This document shows positions 1 through 10,183 of a stretch of DNA of 10,232 nucleotides, in pieces. A program made the translations under genes and the position numbers. The first letter of the stretch is position 1; each line of letters begins with the position of its first letter. The stretch is from Dunaliella salina (Eukaryota; Chlorophyta; Chlorophyceae; Chlamydomonadales; Dunaliellaceae). The DNA is taken from contig MU069584.1 of the NCBI GenBank assembly GCA_002284615.2, positions 295,307 through 305,538 on the forward strand, written 5' to 3'. The notes under the pieces were generated by a model. It ran no database searches, was not told the origin of the DNA, and saw only the letters and a program-made list of their open reading frames with translations.

Positions 1-42
<42 letters not shown>
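1..42. repeat. (AG)21 microsatellite
   Basis: Uninterrupted AG dinucleotides fill the first 42 bases and continue past the left edge. Read on the minus strand this (CT)n run directly follows the CAGTCT-rich tail of the retroelement next door, so it is either part of that tail or the simple-repeat target it entered. Confidence 0.97.
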
Positions 43-46
<4 letters not shown>

Positions 47-99
47 AGACTGAGACTGAGACTGAGACTGGGATAGAGACTGAGACTGGTCAGGTTAGG
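43..99 (-). repeat. Retroelement 3' tail: (CAGTCT)n with CCTAACC repeats
   Basis: On the minus strand, the stop codon of the reverse transcriptase frame lies inside a CCTAACCTAACC run. This is followed by CCAGTCTCAGTCTCTATCCC and several more CAGTCT units, then (CT)n. There is almost no 3' untranslated region other than simple repeat. Many non-LTR elements end in short tandem repeats generated during target-primed reverse transcription, and this fits that habit. The assignment to the element is inferred from position and orientation. Confidence 0.7.
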
Positions 100-1640
100 T
101 TAGGTTACAATGTCTTGGGGACTTTCAGCCAAGTCGTTCGGCCAATCAGTCTGTGACTGGTCTACGCCAGCCATAAACAAATCCATAACCTCAGAAATAC
201 AATGAGGAAGTTTGTTGTTCTGCTGGGAAAGAAAATCAGAAACCATAGGAATGCTGACCTGTTGCACACAAGCTTCAGCTTGGGAGAAATAATCAATCCA
301 TTGAAACAGCTCAATGTACCTACGCCGAATCTGGCCCGCCTCAGGACATGAACACTTGAGAAGCACATGAACTTTATCTTGATCCTCATGCAAGCTGCAT
401 CTATCACAAATAGGAGAAATCTGTTCACGGGACCAAATCGCACAGTCTGCACGCAAGGTGTGAGCACGTAATCTGAAACGGCTGACATTACGCAATACAT
501 GTCTTGACAGGTTCAGGTACATGTGATGAGGGGTTCCCACAGGGGCACGCACACTTGAAGGAAAAGGCACACCAAAGAAAGCCTTGTATATGGCCACAGA
601 GTCGCGAGGCATTGGCAAGTGCGGAGCATGATCGTCATCAGTGTGCCAGACCTTACGCAATCGCAACCTCAAATCATCAGCAAATTCTTGCAGCCTAATA
701 GGATCACCAGTTTGGAACGCTCGCACATACTCATCACACTTGCTCAACCCTTGAAAACCATCAAGCACTTGCGCAGTCCAGCAGTTTGGCGCTCTGGGGT
801 GTATTTGATAGTCAGCCTGAATCACCTTGCGGAGAGTGTTGCTGTTGCTGATCAGCATGCTGTTATACATCTTTACCACGCCTCTAAACCAATTGAATTG
901 CAGAGGCTCATGTCCACACTCTCGCAGAACTGCCCAGTTGGAAGTGAAGCGCCTCACCCCTAGAATGCGCTTCAAAAAACCCAAGTGCCTGACCTGCAGA
1001 TCACTTTTGAACACTGAAACCTGTTGCAAAAAAACAGTAGCCCAGACCTGGCTGCCATACATAGCTGCCGGAACCAAGTACGTCTTCCCAAGCCAGAGGG
1101 CGGCCCTCAAACTACTATTCACCTCATAGTCACGCACAAATTGGGAAATGCGACCAGAAGCAGCCATGACAGCACCAGCAACATGCTCAGAGGATTTCTC
1201 CATACTCAGCGTCTTGTGGAAAACCATACCTAGATACTTGAAGCTCTCTTTACATTGCAGCGCAGCTCCACCCACTCTAAATGTGGGCAACCTAGGTCCC
1301 TGGGAGTTAAAGTATACCACCTCTGATTTGCTGGCATTAATGATGAGGTGCTTCTTTTGTGCATATAAATGCAACCGATTCAGCATTCGCTGCATATCGT
1401 CCTCAGAATTACTTAGCAAGGTCAAGTCATCAGCGAAGAGCAAGTGCAACACATGGAAATTCTCTGTCCCTGTCACTGCACCCGTGCATTCCTCTGCAAT
1501 CCAGTCCACATCATTAATGTACAGGGAGAAAAGCAAGGGCGAAAGAGGGCAGCCCTGTTTGACCCCCACTGTGGGGTGCACCCTAGCTGTCTTATCTGCA
1601 TCCTTCAACACATATTCATCCCCCCCATACATATCCTGAA
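43..1640 (-). mobile_element. 5'-truncated non-LTR (LINE-like) retrotransposon
   Basis: The element runs right to left. Its recognisable 5' boundary is near 1635, where the reverse transcriptase frame begins at DMYGGDEYV just upstream of the GVKQGC motif. The endonuclease and N-terminal RT motifs are missing, so this is a typical 5'-truncated insertion. Immediately outside the boundary (1636-1651, plus strand) lies CTGAAACTGAGACTGG, which matches the (ACTGAG)n simple repeat at the other end (43-89). The insertion therefore appears to sit inside one CAGTCT-type repeat. No long terminal repeats are seen. Element limits are approximate. Confidence 0.8.
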
Positions 1641-1710
1641 ACTGAGACTGGCAGATCATCCCGAGGATTCTAAGAGAATGGTCTGGATTTGGTTTCAAGA
1701 TTAGACTGGA
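100..1710 (-). CDS. Non-LTR retrotransposon reverse transcriptase, 5'-truncated
   Basis: The frame encodes the C-terminal two thirds of a LINE-type ORF2 reverse transcriptase, which copies element RNA into DNA at a nicked target. Counting from the TTG at 1698, GVKQGCPLSP is at residues 45-54, the catalytic FADD at 88-91, NASKSE at 121-126 and the thumb-side FKYLGMVF at 153-160. A zinc knuckle near the C-terminus has C431, C434, H444 and C449 (CX2CX9HX4C). There is no in-frame ATG before residue 14, and a stop lies at 1713-1711, so this is a truncated frame without its own start. Residues 1-20 probably read flanking DNA. The downstream stretch of about 530 codons has no internal stop, so insertion is fairly recent compared with the other copies here. 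Activity is not expected, because the endonuclease and the first RT motifs are absent. Confidence 0.93.
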   Translation of the reverse strand, partial: SSLILKPNPDHSLRILGMICQSQFQDMYGGDEYVLKDADKTARVHPTVGVKQGCPLSPLLFSLYINDVDWIAEECTGAVTGTENFHVLHLLFADDLTLLSNSEDDMQRMLNRLHLYAQKKHLIINASKSEVVYFNSQGPRLPTFRVGGAALQCKESFKYLGMVFHKTLSMEKSSEHVAGAVMAASGRISQFVRDYEVNSSLRAALWLGKTYLVPAAMYGSQVWATVFLQQVSVFKSDLQVRHLGFLKRILGVRRFTSNWAVLRECGHEPLQFNWFRGVVKMYNSMLISNSNTLRKVIQADYQIHPRAPNCWTAQVLDGFQGLSKCDEYVRAFQTGDPIRLQEFADDLRLRLRKVWHTDDDHAPHLPMPRDSVAIYKAFFGVPFPSSVRAPVGTPHHMYLNLSRHVLRNVSRFRLRAHTLRADCAIWSREQISPICDRCSLHEDQDKVHVLLKCSCPEAGQIRRRYIELFQWIDYFSQAEACVQQVSIPMVSDFLSQQNNKLPHCISEVMDLFMAGVDQSQTDWPNDLAESPQDIVT

Positions 1711-1724
1711 TCAGATGAGACTCC

Positions 1725-1870
1725 AGAGGGAGTCCTTCTGCCAGACTGTTGGCTAATCAGCGTGTGGCTAGTCCATGCCAGCCAACAAGTAGTCTGCATG
1801 AGGTTTTGGCCTTCAGCCAGGGTGTTCAACTGCTCCGCCTGCTGGTCCTTGCTGAAACCAGCTGACCAAG
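1725..1870 (-). mobile_element. Two decayed non-LTR 3'-end remnants in tandem
   Basis: Minus-strand DNA at 1800-1728 encodes LLAGMD, a stop, PHAD, a stop, then PTVWQKDS. This lines up with the end of the intact copy (FMAGVDQSQTDWPNDLAES), with stops replacing a Gln and the Trp. Just upstream, 1860-1812 encodes FSKDQQAEQLNTLAEG, a second version of the same C-terminal segment. At DNA level both share the pattern CTTC(A/T)GCCAG followed by GTCC or TCC(A/T)TGC on the plus strand. They are 3' ends of older relatives lying head to tail with the main copy. Limits are by eye. Confidence 0.65.
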
Positions 1871-1892
1871 GGAAATTCTCGTTTGAGGATCC

Positions 1893-1906
1893 TTTCTCCG
1901 GAGAAA
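1893..1906. repeat. 14-bp perfect palindrome
   Basis: TTTCTCCGGAGAAA is identical to its reverse complement. GAGG at 1885-1888 and CCTC at 1907-1910 could extend a bulged hairpin. It lies in otherwise featureless DNA (1871-2139) and no role is evident. Confidence 0.7.
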
Positions 1907-2139
1907 CCTCAAGGAAGAGATAATCATACTTGTCTCAAAGAGTACAAAAACTTGTACAAATACAAAGGACAAGTGGGGAAAGCGTCACAAGCGACGCTGA
2001 AAAATTGGCGTAGCTAGTCTCTCACTGATTGATGCCTGTCACAACTCCCTTGAATTGCAAGAGCCACACAGCCCATCACAGCACTTGAGCATGCCATGAT
2101 GCATGTGCAGGTTTGACTGCTTTATCTGCAAGCATTGCT

Positions 2140-2570
2140 ATGTGCACTGCAGCATGCATAACTGCATGCATGGCTTTGCACATTGTTGCACGTGACACTG
2201 CATGCATCATTGCATGCATCACTGCATGCATGGCTTTGCACATTGCTGCACGTGTACTGCATGCATCATTGCATGCATCACTGCATGCATGGCTGTGTGC
2301 ATTGCTGCATGGATTAACGCATGATGGCTGTGTGTATTTCTGCATGCTGTGTTTGTGCAAAATGCACTAAGATTATTACATACATTCTGCATCATGATTG
2401 CTGAATGCATTCCATTGTGCATTACTGCATGCATGGCTCAGCACCTTGCAGCGCGCATTACTGCATGCATCATTGCATGCATCACCGCATGCATGGCTGT
2501 GTGCATTGCTGCATGGATTAAGCATACATGGCTGTGTGCATTGCCGCATGCTGTGTTTGTGCATATGCAC
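2140..2570. repeat. TGCATGCA-rich tandem repeat (minisatellite)
   Basis: The block is built from GCATGCAT palindromic words joined by variants of GGCTTTGCACATTGCTGCA. Successive units starting at 2161, 2221 and 2280 give a period of about 60 bp. A larger block is duplicated with a 204-bp offset: GGCTGTGTGCATTGCTGCAT starts at 2291 and again at 2495, and GCATGCTGTGTTTGTGCA at 2342 and 2546. Open frames through it read as His/Met/Ala/Cys low-complexity peptides on both strands and are artefacts of the repeat. Confidence 0.92.
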
Positions 2571-2740
2571 AAAAATTATTACGTCCTAGAGGTCTGCGCT
2601 GCAAGTGCTGAGGGTGGAGCCACACTTGAAACCCCTTTGCCCACCTTCTCCTGGACAAAGACCTTTGCTGGGTCCCAAGATACGTCAGTTTCTCCGTGGC
2701 TAGCAAAGTATTCCGATGGCACAGTCCGCTGCATTGACCG

Positions 2741-3062
2741 GCGCTGGACGAGCCATGCTGGCCAACTTCTGCTCAGCTACCTAACAGGGGGCGTTTCAGA
2801 ACTCTTTGCCCATGGCCCCATCTTTCCCCCCTGACATCACAGGGCAAACTGGATGACTTTTCTTGGCCTGCACGCCAAGTTTCGGGGCAAGGGATGCGCT
2901 GGGCGAGCCACTGGCATGGCATGCTGGTCATCTCTTGCTCAGCTTCCCAGAGGAGGCATCCCAGAACTCTCTACGCAGGGCTTCTCCAACTAAAACAAAA
3001 CACCGCAGTGCTGCAAAACTTTTTTGAAACTTTTTGCTTGGCCCAAATGCCGGGTTTCAGGG
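2741..3062. repeat. Diverged direct duplication
   Basis: GCGCTGGACGAGCC at 2741 recurs as GCGCTGGGCGAGCC at 2896. Similar order follows each: a CATGCTGG word, a GCTCAGC word, then CAGAACTCT (TTTCAGAACTCT and TCCCAGAACTCT). A second matching pair is TTTTCTTGGCC at 2856 and TTTTTGCTTGGCCC near 3028, each followed by GGGTTTCAGG or AAGTTTCGGGG. The spacing is roughly 155-175 bp with indels, suggesting an old tandem duplication. Neither copy encodes a convincing protein. Confidence 0.65.
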
Positions 3063-3074
3063 GGGGGGGGGGGG
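3060..3074. repeat. G15 homopolymer
   Basis: Fifteen consecutive G residues on the plus strand. Such a run can form G-quadruplex structures and is prone to length error in sequencing, so any reading frame across it is unreliable. Confidence 0.95.
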
Positions 3075-3128
3075 CTGGATGTGCCAGGGCAGCCAGGTGT
3101 GAAGTTTACCAGGAAACATTCAGTGCTA

Positions 3129-3142
3129 GGGGCGTACGCCCC
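3129..3142. repeat. GC-rich 14-bp perfect palindrome
   Basis: GGGGCGTACGCCCC equals its own reverse complement. It resembles the GGGGC-N3-GCCCC hairpins at 8441, 8886 and 9071 in this window. Confidence 0.8.
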
Positions 3143-3185
3143 AATGCGGCTTCGCCTAAAATGGCATGTCTCTCGTCTTGCAAAT

Positions 3186-3252
3186 CTTAATGATTACAAG
3201 GTTTTCAAGGTTTACAAGGATAAGGCCATCAGTCAGGCCTTAATGATTACAA
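3186..3252 (-). mobile_element. Possible 39-bp non-LTR tail insertion with 14-bp target duplication
   Basis: CTTAATGATTACAA occurs at 3186-3199 and again, identical, at 3239-3252. The 39 bp between contain, on the minus strand, CCTTGTAAACCTTGAAAACC. The TTGTAAACC unit is the one that ends the plus-strand retroelement remnant at 4241-4261. Identical flanking repeats around a tail-bearing segment are what an extremely 5'-truncated target-primed insertion leaves. A chance or slippage origin is not excluded. Confidence 0.5.
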
Positions 3253-3778
3253 TTATCACAGTGACCACGCACACCAGTCTGCCAACAAGCTCTCTCTCAG
3301 AGTAGGCTACTCCCACGCCATCCAACAGCAGATCCAAAAGCTCAGACAGTAAAAGAAGAGCTTCTTGTATTGTGAGGGTCAAATGCAACTTAAGCACAAA
3401 GTTGTTGCCATGAGAAAGTTGCGTAAGAGAGAAACCTCCAAACAGGGAAAGTGAGTCGAATTTCTGGTGGATGGGTATGAAGCAAACTTTTCAGAAAAGT
3501 GCTTCTGGAATTTTGATTTGGTAGGGAAAGGAAAGGAAAGGATTACAAAGCTGGATTTTGCTTTGATAGGAAGAGCAGGCTAACAATTAGGATGGGGGCA
3601 TTCATTAACCCTAAGCCGCACCTGGATGCAGAACTTGCTTCAGAATGGCCCTTTGCAGGGCATTGTTGGCATGGTGAGGTTTCTTTGACAATTAATGCCT
3701 CTTTGCGACAAAGGTGGGCGCTTAAGCATGCAGTTAAGGAGGAAAAGCCATACGATGATTTGACCAGATTAAATAACA
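3253..3778. other. No recognisable gene; short (GGAAA)n tract
   Basis: I see no supported gene here. A GGGAAAGGAAAGGAAAGG run lies at 3524-3541. The longer open frame on the minus strand ending at 3543 owes its only recognisable part to the retroelement remnant at 3779-3850. The words CCAGTCTGCCAACAAG near 3272-3287 weakly recall the 3' ends of the local retroelements but are too short to call. Confidence 0.5.
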
Positions 3779-3850
3779 AAGGGAGATCTTCAGCCAGACT
3801 GTTTGGGTGATCAGCCCGCTGATCCTTGCCAGCAGCAAATGCAAAAGTCC
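3779..3850 (-). mobile_element. Decayed non-LTR 3'-end remnant
   Basis: The minus strand reads AAGKDQRADHPNSLAEDLP, which aligns with the C-terminus of the intact copy (MAGVDQSQTDWPNDLAESP). The DNA also matches the remnants at 1725-1870: CTTCAGCCAGACTGTT, then GATCAGC and a TCCTTGCCAGC word. Only the last 20-25 codons are recognisable. It lies back to back with the plus-strand remnant that begins at about 3864, so at least two separate insertions met here. Confidence 0.65.
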
Positions 3851-3863
3851 AGACGTGACGTAA

Positions 3864-4247
3864 AAAGCAAAGAACGTTGCTTGCTTCCAATTGCACGCCC
3901 ACAAACTTCGAGTTGAAACTCTTTGGCATGGACATGCACCTCAATGTGATTTATGTGTTCCAGAACAATGGCAGGATGAAAAGCACGTCATCTTTCTCTG
4001 CCCTTGCAACTTCCTATGTTGTCTTTTTAGAAGAAAGTATGCACATCTTTTTACTGCCTTTCCTGCTCACAGCGTAGTGTCTGATGGTACAGGATCTTTC
4101 TTTCTTTCTGATGCTTGCTCTCTGGATATAGCTCGTTTTTTCCAAAACCAATATACTAAGACTTATCGCTTCATCTCTGAGCTTATGGATTTCTTTCAAC
4201 ACACTGAGCAGCCAAACTATCTGGCTGCAGGTTATGTCCCCTTGTAA
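3864..4247 (+). pseudogene. Non-LTR reverse transcriptase C-terminus, remnant
   Basis: The open stretch begins after an in-frame TAA (3861-3863) and ends at TAA 4245-4247. It aligns with the last 130 or so residues of the copy at 100-1710. KNVACFQLHAHKLRVET matches LRNVSRFRLRAHTLRAD. A zinc knuckle with identical spacing follows (CDLC, nine residues, H, four residues, C). FRRKYAHLF matches IRRRYIELF, and FISELMDFF matches CISEVMDLF. The reverse transcriptase catalytic part is absent. The preserved knuckle spacing alongside many substitutions shows an older, related element rather than a recent duplicate. Confidence 0.85.
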
Positions 4248-4262
4248 ACCTTGTAAACCTTA
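4236..4262 (+). repeat. (TTGTAAACC)n retroelement 3' tail
   Basis: CCTTGTAAACCTTGTAAACC follows the last codons of the remnant, and the stop codon TAA is inside the first unit. The unit contains TGTAA, the usual green-algal polyadenylation signal. A similar unit is found on the minus strand at 3200-3219, and ATTGTAACC ends the copy at 100-1710. Confidence 0.65.
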
Positions 4263-4890
4263 GACGCAATATAAAGTACAGATTTAGAAAATGGACCGGC
4301 AGCCACTACGTTGGGCTGATGGGTCTGGTGCTGATACATTCCAGCACATTGAAAACAGACTGGAAATGACAAACACTGTAGTCCACAGGATGCGAAACAG
4401 GATGTGAAAGCGATGTAAAATAGCTACCTCTTTTGTGCAAGAAAATAACAGATGCGGCTTGGACAGAAAGTTGTTGTTCCACAAGAAAGATTTTGCAAAA
4501 GAAAGATCACGGTCTGGAATTGCTCATAGCATTTTCGCCTTGAAGCACATTTCCTTCACACCTACACATGACTCTATGGGAGAAGGACATGGACCTGATC
4601 TTGAACTGTCTGCAAGAGCATTGGTTGCACATAGGAGGAATCCTATTCACCCAAGACGCAGTTTCCCCATCAAACTGTGAATTCTAAACCTTAATTGGCT
4701 GACATTTGGCTTGACATGTTGAGACCAATCCAGAAGCAGGTGCCCAGCAGCTGGACGGGCTTGCACACATTGTGGTCAAAGGACAAAGAGTGAACAAAGA
4801 GTGATGTGCCGCCAATTTGTTTTTGGCGTGCATCAAGGAAAGGCCCAACCGTCAGCACTGACACACACAGTGAGTCCCACCAACTGAGGC
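4263..4890. other. No recognisable gene
   Basis: Nothing here can be assigned. There is a TATAAA at about 4271 and, from ATG 4291, a short open frame of 38 codons, but neither resembles a known family. The minus-strand open frame covering 4691-4890 continues from the retroelement pseudogene to its right without recognisable content of its own. Confidence 0.4.
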
Positions 4891-4899
4891 AAGCTATGA

Positions 4900-5285
4900 T
4901 TACCAGGAATTGAGCAGTCCAGCACAATCCCTTCAAGTCCGCCTTCAAAACTTGTGTGATCTCATTTGCGCAGTTGGAAGCGATCATCAATCTAGATTGT
5001 GCACTCCTTAAAGCAGTGGAACTACAAAAAGCAAATGCCCACACTCTATTTAAACAGCCCACTTTGTAGTGGCATGGTTCACACCTTACGTGCCCTTTAA
5101 GAAACTCATGTGGTGCACTTGCGGTTCGCTAGAAAAGTCCTTGCCTCCCTTAACATACTCGGTGCCCCACACCTGGCTTGCATACATGCCAGCTGGGGCA
5201 TTTGTTTTTTCCAACACGCGGCTCATGTACAAACCGCCGGAGGCAGAGTGCCATGAAAGGGCCAGTAACAGCTTGGAGGGTTAGT
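4900..5285 (-). pseudogene. Broken non-LTR reverse transcriptase, middle segment
   Basis: Three blocks occur in the right order on the minus strand. At about 5200-5150 APAGMYASQVWGTEY matches VPAAMYGSQVWATVF. At 5120-5035 come PQVHHMSFLKGT, a stop (5088-5086), GVNHATTKWAV, a stop (5052-5050) and IECGH. These match LQVRHLGFLKRILGVRRFTSNWAVLRECGH. At 4999-4904, in a different frame, LMIASN, QVLKADLK and CWTAQFL match MLISN, KVIQADYQ and CWTAQVL. Two stops and at least one frameshift make it a clear relic. The catalytic FADD region and the zinc knuckle are not present. The long plus-strand frames across 5069-5372 are antisense shadows. Confidence 0.8.
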
Positions 5286-5364
5286 CATTCTTTTCTGCTT
5301 CAAGCAAGTTGTGTTACCCTGCTATCCTTCTTGGCATCTAGCCCCCGCCACAGCTCCCCACACC

Positions 5365-5382
5365 AATCCTAATATTAGGATT
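5365..5382. repeat. 18-bp perfect palindrome
   Basis: AATCCTAATATTAGGATT equals its own reverse complement, with no spacer. It could be a cruciform or a dimer-binding site, but no neighbouring gene or motif suggests which. Confidence 0.75.
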
Positions 5383-5893
5383 AATGCTGTAAGAATTGCG
5401 TAGCTTGAGCTCCCTAGTCTAGGCTGGAGGAAAGGACCACCTTTTTTCTCCATTGGCAGAGGCAAGCAAGGAGGGATTAAAGATGACCTTTCTTGTCCTT
5501 CCTGATCAGTCACCAAGAGCCTGGCTCAAAACTATGTGTTACTGTCAGGGTTAATTTACAGACCTTCCTTTTATATTTAGGGTGCCTTTGTGCAGTTAAA
5601 GTGAAGTTTCGGTTTGAGTTCCTTATGTGATTACAAGGCAATGACTAGTCTGTGCTGCTGAGGGGAAGTGTTGGTCGTTTACATGGAGGGAATGGAACAG
5701 GATTGGAATTTGCATACCAAGAATGTGTGTATCAGTACCAATAGACAGAGTTTGAGGCTGTGCAAGCAGTTACTTAGAGGCCAAAACATCGTCAAATCAG
5801 GTAGGATCAGCAGGACCACGCGAGCTGATTCACCTTGTCCCGCTGAGCTATGGTGTGCAAACCTCCGTTCCAACCGTGCAGTGTCATTCTGAT

Positions 5894-6222
5894 TTCATAA
5901 CGTTGGTATAGAATCAATCACGAGGCAATTCTCCGTCCCAAATGTCCTGATAGGCCCATGGAACAATTTGGATGGGTAGTGCGCCTGAGCTTTCTGGTTC
6001 CATAACATTGATATTTGAGTTGTCATAAAACGATTCTACGTCTCAAATCCTACATGCAAGGTGGTCCACTTTGAAAGGGGTAGTCCCCATTTGTGTCAAC
6101 TTCACGGGGTGCGTTTATAACGGTAGTCAGGAATCGTTTTATCTGGTTACAGGCCTCTGTGCTTCCCCTCAGCTGCCCTTGTAGGCGGATATAGCGATTG
6201 AACCTCACCTTATCTGGTTACA
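5894..6222. repeat. Cluster of interlocked direct and inverted repeats
   Basis: CATAAC(G/A)TTG(G/A)TAT recurs with a 105-bp offset (about 5896 and 6001). ATTCTCCGTCCCAAATGTCCT and ATTCTACGTCTCAAATCCTA show the same offset (5928 and 6033). TTATCTGGTTACA is present twice exactly (6139-6151 and 6210-6222). ATAAAACGATTC at 6025-6036 is the exact reverse complement of GAATCGTTTTAT at 6131-6142. The cluster does not encode an evident protein. Confidence 0.6.
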
Positions 6223-6628
6223 AAAGCGTCCGCCGGTTCTAAGTTCTATGTCGAGATGTCACACATGTCAATGAGACGTTCGCTATGTCCGATCTGTGGT
6301 AACCGATCATTGCAATTAAATTCAGTACAGTGAAAACGTCCCTTGTAAGCACTCTTGGCTGTTGTGGAAAATATAAACCAGGAAGTCACAGCCCCCCCAA
6401 AAAACAGGGCTTAGCCAGTGCATTGGAAGAATCGACAGTATGAACAAGAGAGAACCTACAGCTTGGTCAGACGTGGAAGAAGGCGAGGACCTTAGCAACA
6501 GCGCACAGTGTCAATGTACAAGAAAAGTTCAATCTATGGCTCTAAACAGAGGTTAAAATAAATTTTGTGCATTGGACATGAAAATGTGGGGGTAAAATGC
6601 TTAGAAAGTTTTCAATTCAGTTAGTTAG

Positions 6629-10054
<3,426 letters not shown>

Positions 10055-10170
10055 CTGCACGGTCAGATGATGATGAAATTGAAGATGACAACAGTGATTT
10101 GCACATGCCAGCTTGCATGCATGCATGTGTATATGTGGTTGGATGGGTGAAGGGGGGCGCATGCTTGTGT

Positions 10171-10183
10171 CACACGCGCGCGC

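Larger units (their letters stand above)
5290..6628. other. Gene-poor stretch with short repeats
   Basis: I found no coding region I can support. The stretch holds an 18-bp palindrome (5365-5382) and a cluster of direct and inverted repeats (5894-6222). A TATA-like AATATAAACC lies near 6368, followed by a 38-codon open frame (ATG 6440 to TAA 6556) of unknown meaning. The part next to 6629 should include the 3' untranslated region of the DCC gene. Confidence 0.5.

Noticed and set aside
162..1704. Several plus-strand open frames opposite the reverse transcriptase
   Set aside because: Antisense shadows of a long coding frame with clear RT motifs on the minus strand.
2076..2589. His/Met/Ala/Cys-rich open frames on both strands
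   Set aside because: Low-complexity readings of the TGCATGCA satellite in all frames, with no start context or family.
3779..4247. Twin-priming inversion of one retroelement
   Set aside because: Both opposed fragments contain the C-terminal end of the protein, so they come from two insertions and not from one inverted copy.
4291..4407. 38-codon plus-strand open frame 20 bp after TATAAA
   Set aside because: No recognisable domain. It lies just past a retroelement tail, so chance is likely.
5069..5372. Plus-strand open frames of 64-71 codons
   Set aside because: Antisense to the broken reverse transcriptase copy, which aligns block by block on the minus strand.
6440..6556. 38-codon plus-strand open frame after a TATA-like AATATAAACC, followed by AAAATAAA
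   Set aside because: Plausible layout but far too short to distinguish from chance, and no family is recognised. It also overlaps the likely 3' end of the DCC gene.
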